From an uncultured Bacteroidota bacterium (lineage in GTDB: Bacteria; Bacteroidota; Bacteroidia; Chitinophagales; Chitinophagaceae), in the NCBI GenBank assembly GCA_903904855.1, contig CAIVEH010000128.1:1-34443 (forward strand): a stretch of 34,443 bases of DNA, written 5' to 3'. Position numbers and translations under genes: made by a program. Positions 6,238 through 14,373 of this stretch are shown here, piece after piece (position 1 is the stretch's first letter; each line of letters begins with the position of its first letter). The notes under the pieces were generated by a model. That model made no database searches. It was not told the origin of the DNA and worked only from the letters and a program-made list of their open reading frames with translations.

Positions 6238-7401
6238 ATGCCCCAGTTCAATAATACAGATATTGCCTTCCGCTACCGTTCAGATAAAGATTTAAAACTG
6301 GCCCATTTTTTGTTCAAATCTATGAATTCGCCTGCCATCACAAAAATGGGTATTGCAGCAACACGGTTTGCTATAAGTACTCACCTGCCCATTCACGGAC
6401 TGGTGAAACGGACCATCTTTAAGCAGTTTTGCGGAGGTGAAAATATGGCAGAGGCAGGCCAGACTGCCGATAACATTGGCAAATACAATGTAGGGGTGAT
6501 ACTGGATTATGGTGTAGAAGGCAAAGAGAATGAAGAAGAATTCGACAAAGCAACACAAGAATTTGTAAAGGCTATAAAGTTTGCGGCATCAAAGAAAAAC
6601 ATTCCGTTTGTGAGCCTTAAAGTAACCGGGTTTGCAAGGTTTGCCCTGATGGAAAAAATCAATAACGGCGAACAACTCACTGACACAGAAAAACAGGAGT
6701 GGCAAAGAGTACATAAACGGATAGATACCGTATGCACAGCTGCTTTCGAAAATAAAATAATGATGCTCATTGATGCTGAAGAAACATGGATCGTAGAACC
6801 GGTAAATGAACTCTGCGAGCGGATGATGGAGAAATTCAATAAGCAGAAAGCATACATTTTCAATACCTACCAGCTATATTGTCATGGCACCCTGCCCTAC
6901 CTTAAAGAAGCTACTGAGAAAGCTGCGGGATTAGGGTATATACTTGGCGCCAAACTTGTCCGTGGCGCCTATATGGAAAAAGAAAGAGCCCGGGCCGCAG
7001 AAAAGGGTTATCCCGACCCTATACAGCCCAACAAGCAAAGTACAGACAATGATTATGATACCGCTGTAACTTACTGCCTTCAGAACCTGGATAAACTGGC
7101 CCTTTTCATTGGTACCCACAACGAAAAAAGCTGCCAGGATGCGGTTAATTATATGCAGGCAAATGCAATTAAACCGAACCACCCCAACGTTTTCTTTTCA
7201 CAGCTATATGGCATGGGCGATAACCTTTCATTTAATCTTGCTGATGACAGGTATAATGTATCCAAATACCTGCCTTATGGCCCCGTAATGGATGTGGTAC
7301 CCTACCTGATGCGCCGTGCAGAAGAGAATACTTCGGTAGCCGGTCAAACGAGCAGGGAATTATCGCTGATTACTGCAGAAATGAGGAGAAGGCGTATTTA
7401 A
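6238..7401 (+). CDS. Proline dehydrogenase (FAD-dependent)
   Basis: A monofunctional proline dehydrogenase of 387 residues. It oxidises L-proline to pyrroline-5-carboxylate and passes electrons through FAD to the quinone pool. Family motifs visible in order: VSLKVTG (125-131), DAE (179-181), KLVRGAYMEKER (239-250), the THN segment (293-295), YGMGD (324-328) and LPYGPVMDVVPYLMRRAEEN (345-364), where the paired arginines bind the proline carboxylate. No P5C dehydrogenase domain or gene is present nearby, unlike the fused PutA. It stands alone behind an FNR-like promoter. This suggests that proline serves as an electron source under the same conditions in which NO reduction is induced; that link is an inference. 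Confidence 0.92.
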   Translation: MPQFNNTDIAFRYRSDKDLKLAHFLFKSMNSPAITKMGIAATRFAISTHLPIHGLVKRTIFKQFCGGENMAEAGQTADNIGKYNVGVILDYGVEGKENEEEFDKATQEFVKAIKFAASKKNIPFVSLKVTGFARFALMEKINNGEQLTDTEKQEWQRVHKRIDTVCTAAFENKIMMLIDAEETWIVEPVNELCERMMEKFNKQKAYIFNTYQLYCHGTLPYLKEATEKAAGLGYILGAKLVRGAYMEKERARAAEKGYPDPIQPNKQSTDNDYDTAVTYCLQNLDKLALFIGTHNEKSCQDAVNYMQANAIKPNHPNVFFSQLYGMGDNLSFNLADDRYNVSKYLPYGPVMDVVPYLMRRAEENTSVAGQTSRELSLITAEMRRRRI

Positions 7402-7473
7402 TTAACTGTTTGGAATAATGCCAGAATCTCAAAAGATAATATAAACTTGATCAAGGCAAACAATATGCAGGCA

Positions 7474-7481
7474 TAAATTTG
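7474..7481 (+). promoter_or_regulatory. -7 promoter element for the P-type ATPase gene
   Basis: TAAATTTG is a perfect TAnnTTTG element about 92 bases before the ATPase ATG, with a TTGA about 23 bases further upstream as a possible -33 region. The palindrome CTTGATCAAG at 7446-7455 lies just upstream but does not match the ATGA-N6-TCAT family. No Mg-sensing leader is evident. Confidence 0.45.
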
Positions 7482-7572
7482 CCGGCAGGGTTATTTACTC
7501 TGATTGCCCTCATTCAAAGAACAAAGATTAACTTCATAAAAGATTAAGTCATTCATTTCAAAAAATCTTCCA

Positions 7573-10299
7573 ATGAGCCAGCCTGCCAACCTCAAAGAAG
7601 AAGTGAAAAATAAATTCCCTTTTTACAAAGGCAATAAAGGAGGTTTCGACAGTGAGGCTCTGATGAAAATACGGAAAGCTGCAGGCAGTGATCCGGACAC
7701 ATGTTATTCCCTTCTTGATAGCAGCAGCAATGGCCTCACTGCTGACCAGGTAGCTCAGAAACAAACTCAGTTCGGGCTTAATGAAATAGGCCACGAAAAG
7801 GCGCCTGCATGGTATATACAACTGATGATGTCATTCATCTTTCCCTTTAATGCGGTGTTGGTAACAATTGCCATTGTCTCTTACTTAACCGATGTGGTGT
7901 TTGCCAGCCCGGCCGACAGAGACTATAAAACCATTATCCTGCTTACTTTAATGATATTGCTCAGTTCACTGATCAGGTTCTGGCAGGAATTCAGAAGCAA
8001 TAAAGCAGCCGAGACCCTGAAAGGGATGATTAAAACCACGGCTACAGTCATCAGGCAGGCAGGGCTCAGAGTAACAGAAAAAAAGGAAACAGACATTAAA
8101 CAATTAGTGCCCGGCGACATTGTTTCACTTTCAGCCGGCGACATGATACCTGCCGATTGCAGGGTTATGCAGTCGAAAGATTTATTCATCAGTCAGTCTA
8201 TGCTCACCGGAGAATCACTGCCGGTAGAAAAGAGGGGAATAGCCATTCCAGACAACGAGAAAATATCAGCTCTTGAGCTGGAGAACATTTGCTACATGGG
8301 TACCAATGTAGCCAGCGGAACTGCCCATGCCCTCGTTGTCTCCACCGGCAACCAGACCTATTTTGGATCACTGAGTAAGGCTATTGCCAACAAGACAGTG
8401 GAAACCAGCTTCGATAAAGGAGTGAAAAGTGTAAGCTACCTGCTCATACGCTTTATGCTGGTGATGGTGCCACTTGTATTTATTATTAATGGCCTAACCA
8501 AGGGCAACTGGCTCGAAGCTTTATTGTTTGCCATTTCAGTAGCTGTAGGGCTTACCCCCGAAATGCTGCCTATGATTGTTACCACCAACCTGGCCAAGGG
8601 TGCGGTAAATATGAGCAAGCAGAAGGTAATAGTGAAGCGCCTTAATGCCATCCAGAACATTGGCGCAATGGATGTCCTCTGCACCGATAAAACAGGTACG
8701 CTTACCATGGATAAAATTGTGCTCACCGAGCACCTGAATGTGGAAGGCGACCATGATGATGAAGTTTTAAAGTGGGCCTACCTGAACAGCTATCACCAGT
8801 CGGGACTGAAAAACCTCCTGGATGTGGCTGTATTGGAGCATAGCGAACTGCATGATTTAATTAAGGTAGAAGATGATTATAAAAAACTCGATGAAATACC
8901 TTTCGATTTCCAGCGAAGGAGGATGAGTGTGATACTCCACATGAAAAACGGCAAGCACCTGTTAATATGTAAAGGCGCGGTAGAAGAAATGCTGGGGGTA
9001 TGCAGCTTTGCTTTTGATCCTGGAGAGGATAAGCAACTGCACATAGAGAGCGATAAAATAATGCCTATGGATGATACTGTTGTAAAGACTGTATTGAACA
9101 CATCCAAACGCCTTAATGAAAGCGGGCTGAGAGTATTGCTGGTAGGCATTAAGGAGTTTGACGAGCGACCGCTCAATTACTCTGTTGCCGATGAAAAAGA
9201 CCTGGTACTTACCGGCTTTATTGGCTTCCTTGACCCTGCTAAACCTTCAGCCAAGCCATCTATTGAATCGCTGCAGCGACTGGGCATTTCTTTAAAAATA
9301 CTTACCGGGGATAATGAAATCGTTACCCGTAAAATCTGCAAGGATGTAGGCATTACAGTAAATAACATAGTGCTTGGCAACGACCTCGATAATATCAGCG
9401 ATGAAGAACTCACAAAGAGAATTGATGACATCAATGTGTTTGCAAAATTAAGCCCATTCCAGAAGAGCCGTATCATAAAGGTGCTGCAGGCCAAGGGCCA
9501 TACCGTTGGGTTTATGGGCGATGGTATCAATGATGCTGCCGCACTGCGCGAATCGGATGTAGGTATCTCGGTAGATACTGCTGTGGATATTGCCAAAGAA
9601 AGCGCCGACATTATCCTGCTCGAAAAAGATTTAATGGTGCTCTACAAAGGAGTTATTTACGGCAGGCGCACCTTCGGCAATATCATCAAGTACATAAAAA
9701 TGGCCGCCAGCAGCAACTTCGGCAATATGTTCAGTATGCTGGGCGCAAGTGCATTGCTGCCCTTCCTGCCCATGCTGCCTATCCAGATACTGCTGCAAAA
9801 CCTGCTTTATGACTTTTCACAAATCTCCATACCATGGGACACCATGGACCGCGATTACCTTGCCCTCCCCCGCAAGTGGGACTCAGGAGGCATCGGCAAG
9901 TTCATGCTGTTTATAGGCCCCATCAGTTCCATATTCGATTATGTCACCTTCGCAGTTATGTTCTTTGTGTTTAAGGCAAATTCCCCGGCGCATCAGGCAT
10001 TGTTTCAGTCAGGCTGGTTTATAGAGGGGTTGCTGTCTCAAACCTTAATAGTGCACATGATCCGAACCCGCAAGATACCCTTCATCCAGAGTTGGGCGGC
10101 AACGCCCGTAGTGGCGCTTACATCAGCCATAATGGCCATAGCCATATTTATACCGTTTTCCTCCTTTGCATCCGTATTTAAAATGCAGCCATTACCACTT
10201 GCTTTCTTCCCTATATTACTGGCCATACTGGTAGGCTATTGCCTTTTGACCCAAATGGTAAAAACCTGGTTCATTAAAAAATACCAGCTATGGCTATAG
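7573..10299 (+). CDS. mgtA: Magnesium-transporting P-type ATPase, MgtA type
   Basis: A 908-residue P3B-type ATPase for Mg2+ uptake across the inner membrane. In order: cation-ATPase N-terminal domain (about 50-75), actuator motif TGES (212-215), AVGLTPEMLPMI membrane helix 4 (about 324-335), phosphorylation site DKTGTLT with D372, nucleotide-binding region with MSVILHM, hinge GDGIND (649-654), and the six-helix C-terminal membrane region. PEMLP in place of the PEGLP/PEGL of Ca or Na/K pumps, and the TAVDIAKESADIILLEKDLMVL segment, are typical of MgtA. Length matches the family. It is the first gene of a probable two-gene unit with the tiny membrane protein that overlaps its stop codon. Confidence 0.93.
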   Translation: MSQPANLKEEVKNKFPFYKGNKGGFDSEALMKIRKAAGSDPDTCYSLLDSSSNGLTADQVAQKQTQFGLNEIGHEKAPAWYIQLMMSFIFPFNAVLVTIAIVSYLTDVVFASPADRDYKTIILLTLMILLSSLIRFWQEFRSNKAAETLKGMIKTTATVIRQAGLRVTEKKETDIKQLVPGDIVSLSAGDMIPADCRVMQSKDLFISQSMLTGESLPVEKRGIAIPDNEKISALELENICYMGTNVASGTAHALVVSTGNQTYFGSLSKAIANKTVETSFDKGVKSVSYLLIRFMLVMVPLVFIINGLTKGNWLEALLFAISVAVGLTPEMLPMIVTTNLAKGAVNMSKQKVIVKRLNAIQNIGAMDVLCTDKTGTLTMDKIVLTEHLNVEGDHDDEVLKWAYLNSYHQSGLKNLLDVAVLEHSELHDLIKVEDDYKKLDEIPFDFQRRRMSVILHMKNGKHLLICKGAVEEMLGVCSFAFDPGEDKQLHIESDKIMPMDDTVVKTVLNTSKRLNESGLRVLLVGIKEFDERPLNYSVADEKDLVLTGFIGFLDPAKPSAKPSIESLQRLGISLKILTGDNEIVTRKICKDVGITVNNIVLGNDLDNISDEELTKRIDDINVFAKLSPFQKSRIIKVLQAKGHTVGFMGDGINDAAALRESDVGISVDTAVDIAKESADIILLEKDLMVLYKGVIYGRRTFGNIIKYIKMAASSNFGNMFSMLGASALLPFLPMLPIQILLQNLLYDFSQISIPWDTMDRDYLALPRKWDSGGIGKFMLFIGPISSIFDYVTFAVMFFVFKANSPAHQALFQSGWFIEGLLSQTLIVHMIRTRKIPFIQSWAATPVVALTSAIMAIAIFIPFSSFASVFKMQPLPLAFFPILLAILVGYCLLTQMVKTWFIKKYQLWL

Positions 10300-10391
10300 A
10301 AACCAAAAAGGCAAGATGGCTGCTGATAATACTGTTAACGGCCATTCTACTATTGGTGATTGATTGGATTATCAAATGCTTATTTCATTAA
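10290..10391 (+). CDS. 33-residue single-pass membrane peptide overlapping mgtA
   Basis: ATG at 10290 lies inside the last codons of mgtA in the +1 frame. The frame runs 33 codons to TAA at 10389-10391, so the genes overlap by 10 bases. The peptide starts MAIETKKAR, a positively charged head, followed by a hydrophobic helix of about 19 residues (W10 to I28) and a short tail ending in KCLFH. One aspartate, D25, lies near the far end of the helix beside W26. Size, charge layout and position recall small P-type-ATPase partners such as KdpF, MgtR and MgtS, but the sequence is not recognisably homologous to any of them. The coding status rests on position and composition only. Confidence 0.5.
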   Translation: MAIETKKARWLLIILLTAILLLVIDWIIKCLFH

Positions 10392-10566
10392 AGCAGGGTT
10401 ACCATACTAATCTTCAGGTTGCATGAAGTTGTGCATTATCATCGTTGATGGCTTTGTAGTCTTAATTTTCGATATGCTTATTTTCGGTATTTCATACTTT
10501 TATCGGATAAGGGATGCTTATATTTGAACAATAAACTTTGTGCCCTTTCCTTTCTATTCTTATGAA

Positions 10567-10610
10567 TTAGTGCACTTTGTGGTTAACCTTAGTGCACCTT
10601 GTGGTTAAAA
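10567..10610. repeat. Two tandem 22-base GTGCACYTTGTGGTTAA units
   Basis: Two adjacent copies (10567-10588 and 10589-10610) differ at only three positions. Similar TTTGTGGTTAA-type tandem units recur in intergenic regions of many Bacteroidota genomes. Here they lie downstream of the mgtA unit and just beyond the 3' end of the leftward kinase gene. The rest of 10392-10649 shows no gene. Confidence 0.7.
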
Positions 10611-10649
10611 TAATCTACACTATTTTATTGCACAATTTCAGAAGACGAA

Positions 10650-12023
10650 TCAGGCCGCTTTATGCTCTTTTACCGGCTGTGGGAATAACAATGTAAACTC
10701 AGTACCTGCACCTTCTGTACTGGTACATTTAATTTTACCATTCATCACCTTTGTGTACTTCTCAGCAATATACAATCCCAGGCCGGTGCCTTCAATATTC
10801 TGTGCATTGGTGGCTCTGTGAAACCGGTCGAAAAGATTGGCCTGTTCCTGTTTAGGGATACCGATACCCTGGTCTTTTACAGCTATCATCAAACCATCAA
10901 AATGGTTGTAAGACCGTATATGTATCGGATCATTTTCTTTCGAAAACTTTATTGCATTCGACACCAGGTTATTCAAGATATGCCTCAGTAAGGCGTGGTC
11001 AAGCATAACTTTCGGATTACCTTTGTGTTCATATACAAGCTGTTGGCCGTTTTTCAGCAGGGGTTCAATCTGCTTTATCAGAGCGTTCACATAATCTTCG
11101 ATATTAAATTCCTCCTGGTTGGCTTTAAGTTTGCCTATTTCCAGTTTCTCTATAGAGAGCAGGTCTTCCAGAATTTCATTTAGATGATGCACCGCAGTAG
11201 CTATGCGGTTAAAATGTTTTTCGCGTTTTGGCTGGTCATCTTCTGTTACATATTTGGAGGCCAGCTGGCTCGATGCAAGTATGGTTGATAACGGGGTCCG
11301 GAACTCATGTGAAGCCATAGATACAAATCTGGCCTTCATTTCATTTATAAGCTTCTCCCTGATTATTATTTTCTGCAGGTCGGCTTCTGCTTTTTTTCGT
11401 TTTTTTAATTCAAGGATTACAAGCCCTATAAGCGCAACAATAAAAATCTGTATAATGATGCTGCCCAGAGGCGAAGCCCATGAAAGCTTCATTAAAGTCT
11501 GTTCATTTTCTATTCTGCCCTTTTCCAGGTTTACCTTTGCAATTGCAGCAATGCTTTCGGTGAGCTGGTTTATTTCCTGTATTTTCTTTTGTTCATCCAG
11601 CGATATGGCTGCAATTTCTTTACTGTCATACTTTGTTCCGTCGGATCTTAATTGGCTCCAGAAAAAGATCAGGTCATTTATCTGCCCGTTTAATGCGCCA
11701 ACTTTTGCATTAAGCAAAGGATCAGGAGATACCAGGCGGTAAGTTTCCTGCATTGTAACACTGATTCTATCCTTTACTTTGTAATATTGGTCCCTGTAAA
11801 GTGGCTCATTTGTAGATCGGAGTACCCGCTGATTGCTGGCCATATCAGAGAGTAGGTAATGAATCTGATTGATATCGTTCATTACATCAAAAATATGGCT
11901 CAGACTACGGCTGTTCTTTTCATGCATATTAACCGCATAATAAGTGCTACAGCCTATAAATGCCGACAAAACAAATAATGCGCCAAAGCCTGCATACAAC
12001 CGAATCTTAACAGGGATCTTCAC
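10650..12023 (-). CDS. Orphan sensor histidine kinase with CHASE3-like input
   Basis: A 457-residue membrane kinase. TM1 (about 8-30) and TM2 (about 185-205) bracket a helical periplasmic region of the CHASE3 or four-helix-bundle type. A short coiled segment leads to HisKA with the phospho-acceptor H239 in SHEFRTPLS. The ATPase domain has the N box (NNLVSNAIKFS, 351-361), G1 DQGIGIP (384-390), F box FDRFHR and G2 GTGLGLYIAEKY (412 onward). All catalytic motifs are intact. No response regulator is encoded next to it, so its partner must lie elsewhere. It lies downstream of the cytochrome/porin genes on the same strand, separated from the last cytochrome by about 184 bases. Confidence 0.9.
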   Translation of the reverse strand: MKIPVKIRLYAGFGALFVLSAFIGCSTYYAVNMHEKNSRSLSHIFDVMNDINQIHYLLSDMASNQRVLRSTNEPLYRDQYYKVKDRISVTMQETYRLVSPDPLLNAKVGALNGQINDLIFFWSQLRSDGTKYDSKEIAAISLDEQKKIQEINQLTESIAAIAKVNLEKGRIENEQTLMKLSWASPLGSIIIQIFIVALIGLVILELKKRKKAEADLQKIIIREKLINEMKARFVSMASHEFRTPLSTILASSQLASKYVTEDDQPKREKHFNRIATAVHHLNEILEDLLSIEKLEIGKLKANQEEFNIEDYVNALIKQIEPLLKNGQQLVYEHKGNPKVMLDHALLRHILNNLVSNAIKFSKENDPIHIRSYNHFDGLMIAVKDQGIGIPKQEQANLFDRFHRATNAQNIEGTGLGLYIAEKYTKVMNGKIKCTSTEGAGTEFTLLFPQPVKEHKAA

Positions 12024-12207
12024 AATCAGTATTTAATAATCAAATATCATTATCTGAAAATTTGCTTGCAAAACTACAGGTTTTGTTTCAGGCTGTGGTT
12101 ACCTGAGGGAAATAATATCCCATAATAAAATCGTGGTCAACAAATATAATTCACCATATAAATCAGGCAATGGTATTAATGCTTTACTTCGTCAAAACAG
12201 ATCAGCG

Positions 12208-12699
12208 TTATTTTACGCCATCATTATTGCGCATAAATTCAAGCAGGCTTCTTGCATCATCATCACTCACATGTTGATTGGGCATCCTCACAATACACTT
12301 TTCAAGCAATGCCTGCACCGAAGGGTCCTTATCAATCATCTCATCAGTATTAGTGATGAAGTTCATGATCCATTCAGGCTTTCTCCTTTCTGTAACTCCT
12401 TTCCATCCGGGGCCTACCAGTTTTTCTTCGGTTAGTTTATGACAGGCGCCACATTTTACCGCATATTGTGCCTTGCCACCTGCAACCATTTTCTGATCAA
12501 GCGGATTTGTCAAAGCTACATTGGTAAATTTTCCCTTACCCTTCGAATCATCTGTTTTTACAGCAACCCCGGAGTTGTCTCCCGGCTCTTTCAGGGTAGC
12601 TTTTGTAGGCACATAAGCATCCTTGGGAGCTTCAGGGCCGCAACTGCCTAAAATAACCAGGCCCAGCAGAGATAATGAAATCAGTTGTTTTACTTTCAT
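12208..12699 (-). CDS. Monoheme cytochrome c lipoprotein (paralogue 2)
   Basis: A 163-residue lipoprotein: lipobox VILGSC (C20), linker rich in Lys, Thr, Gly and Asp to about residue 60, then a cytochrome c domain with CGACH at 83-87 and probable Met ligand M139 in VRMPNQH. The conserved block KLVGPGWKGVTERRKPEWIM is nearly the same as in the lipoprotein at 5504-5968, so the two are paralogues about 6.7 kb apart. It is probably an electron carrier to a periplasmic reductase. It follows another cytochrome gene by about 100 bases that contain a strong inverted repeat, so it may be partly uncoupled from the upstream genes. Confidence 0.85.
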   Translation of the reverse strand: MKVKQLISLSLLGLVILGSCGPEAPKDAYVPTKATLKEPGDNSGVAVKTDDSKGKGKFTNVALTNPLDQKMVAGGKAQYAVKCGACHKLTEEKLVGPGWKGVTERRKPEWIMNFITNTDEMIDKDPSVQALLEKCIVRMPNQHVSDDDARSLLEFMRNNDGVK

Positions 12700-12735
12700 T
12701 GCTTTACTTTTTAGGAATTGACTTTTTCAGCTTAA

Positions 12736-12770
12736 AGATACAGGCATGGTTGATATCCATACCTGTATCT
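12736..12770. repeat. 14-bp inverted repeat between two cytochrome genes
   Basis: The arm at 12736-12749 pairs with 12757-12770 with one mismatch across the loop TTGATAT. It lies between the cytochrome gene ending at 12799 and the one starting at 12699, both leftward. No T-run follows in either direction, so it is not a standard terminator. An RNA processing or stability element, or an operator for the downstream gene, are alternatives. Confidence 0.6.
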
Positions 12771-12798
12771 GAATATAAATGTTTAACAGGCCAGAAAA

Positions 12799-13086
12799 TC
12801 AGAGGTGGTTGAATGACTGAAGGAAATCAACTATTTTGTCTCTTTCATTGTCTGTAAGCAATGCTCTTGTTTGCATGTGCATACCTACCGTTTTCCAATG
12901 TTCATCATTGAATGTTTTAGGAGCCGGAGTATTGTGGCAGCGCTGGCAGTTTTCGGACCAGAGCTGAGCGCCGCTTTTATCGGCAATTTTTTTACTCTCC
13001 TTGCAACCGGTAACTGATCCTGCGCCGGCAATAACTGTGCAGATAAGTGTCAGTGCAATAATATCTTTTACGCTTGGCATCTTCAT
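12799..13086 (-). CDS. Small monoheme cytochrome c lipoprotein
   Basis: A 95-residue protein with a lipoprotein signal (SVTGC, C28) and a compact cytochrome c domain. The heme motif is CQRCH (47-51), and M69 or M71 in HWKTVGMHMQTR could be the axial ligand. The C-terminal helix DKIVDFLQSF is the usual last helix of class I cytochromes. It follows the barrel gene by 11 bases and is clearly in the same operon. It probably handles electrons in the periplasm; its specific partner cannot be told from sequence. Confidence 0.82.
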   Translation of the reverse strand: MKMPSVKDIIALTLICTVIAGAGSVTGCKESKKIADKSGAQLWSENCQRCHNTPAPKTFNDEHWKTVGMHMQTRALLTDNERDKIVDFLQSFNHL

Positions 13087-13097
13087 AAAATCAGTTT

Positions 13098-14324
13098 TTA
13101 GAATTCGGTTGAAAATTGAATAATAAGATTATTAGTGGTTGCTGAACCTGTTGATGCACCAAAGGAATAGCCATCAGACTTAATATTTTCATAACCCAGT
13201 TTCAGAACTGTCCTCCAGCTAAGCCAGTAATCAAGGCATACATCCATTTCATTATAACTCTGACCGAAACCTGAATTTTTTGGCGCTGTATAATCTACAT
13301 AACGCATGGCAAGTTCCAGATTCTTGAGGATCTTATTATTCGATTTGGATGGCCTTAAGGACAACTGACCGAATAAAGTACTGGTAGTATTGGTAAAAGT
13401 ATATTGAGCTAAAGCTGTTGAATCAAAATATTTCTCGTCGCTGACCATCGTTGCGCTGTATTGAGCCTTAATATTAATCTGTACCGGGTTAACGTTATGT
13501 ACAAAATTCAGATCAGCAGCCATCATAGATACACTTGGCCCTTTGGTATCTGTTGCGTTTATATTGGTAAAGCTTGCCCCTGCAGGTTTGGCCATACTGC
13601 CATACAAATAAGAAAACCCTAACTCCAGGCTCGAATTTGATAATGGTAGTAATGCCAGTCGGCCGCAAAATGTTTTGCCATCATTATTGGTAATACCAGG
13701 GTTGAGTCCGATACCCAGGTTACCGATGGTTCCGTCATTGTTTAATTGGTAACCGTTTGTCAGACTCACATCATAACTCCATTTCATATTTCCTAAAGGA
13801 AGGCCACCCTCCACTTCAATTCCGAAGTCTGAACCAGCCATATCTACGCCCATAGGGTCAGAAGTCAGTTTATTGATCCAACCCGCAGCAAGCCGCTTGG
13901 TATAAGTACCAAATGGCAATACCAGGTATCCTCCTTTAATAATCAATCCGGGTTTTACAAAATAAGCTACATCAGCCCAGTTTACGCCCAGTTGATAACC
14001 ATTCCACGATGGTTCAAATTCTGCGAGCAATTTATCACCATGCCTCCACAGAAACATAGGGCTGAATTCGTATCTGTCAGCATCACCAATACTGTTTTGT
14101 TTAGTGGACACACCACCAAATGTCTGTTTTTGGTTTATCCAGCCGAATGTTACAAGCCCTACCATCATAAAATCGCTTTCGGCAGGCAGCATTGTAGTTA
14201 CCGCCTGGTTTACATTCTGATCATTTATCGGATTGCCCGGCTTAGACAAATCCTGGGCATAGCTATTATTCGTGAGCAACAGAATAGCTATAAAAACTAA
14301 CCGCGTTATTTTTTGAAGATTCAT
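13098..14324 (-). CDS. Outer-membrane beta-barrel (porin-like) protein
   Basis: A 408-residue protein with an N-terminal signal peptide cleaved after about NNSYA. The rest consists of alternating amphipathic strands and Gly/Asn/Ser-rich turns, and it ends ...NLIIQFSTEF with a terminal aromatic residue, the usual beta-barrel C-terminal signature. Segments such as FLWRHGDKLLAEFEPSW and KPGLIIKGGYLVLPFG resemble porin-type barrels of the OprO/P class. It lies between two cytochrome c genes (11 bases before the next gene, about 50 after the previous), so it is co-expressed with them. It could be a general porin used under anaerobic growth or a partner of the envelope cytochromes; sequence alone does not decide. 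Confidence 0.75.
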   Translation of the reverse strand: MNLQKITRLVFIAILLLTNNSYAQDLSKPGNPINDQNVNQAVTTMLPAESDFMMVGLVTFGWINQKQTFGGVSTKQNSIGDADRYEFSPMFLWRHGDKLLAEFEPSWNGYQLGVNWADVAYFVKPGLIIKGGYLVLPFGTYTKRLAAGWINKLTSDPMGVDMAGSDFGIEVEGGLPLGNMKWSYDVSLTNGYQLNNDGTIGNLGIGLNPGITNNDGKTFCGRLALLPLSNSSLELGFSYLYGSMAKPAGASFTNINATDTKGPSVSMMAADLNFVHNVNPVQINIKAQYSATMVSDEKYFDSTALAQYTFTNTTSTLFGQLSLRPSKSNNKILKNLELAMRYVDYTAPKNSGFGQSYNEMDVCLDYWLSWRTVLKLGYENIKSDGYSFGASTGSATTNNLIIQFSTEF

Positions 14325-14373
14325 AAAATGGTTATTTAGTTTGATTAATAAAAAAAGTGGAACAACTTTAAGA

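Noticed and set aside
7446-7460. TTGATCAAGG as an FNR site for mgtA
   Set aside because: It is a 10-base palindrome with the wrong half-site spacing and the wrong distance to TAAATTTG.
12736-12770. Inverted repeat as an intrinsic terminator
   Set aside because: No T-run follows the stem on either strand.
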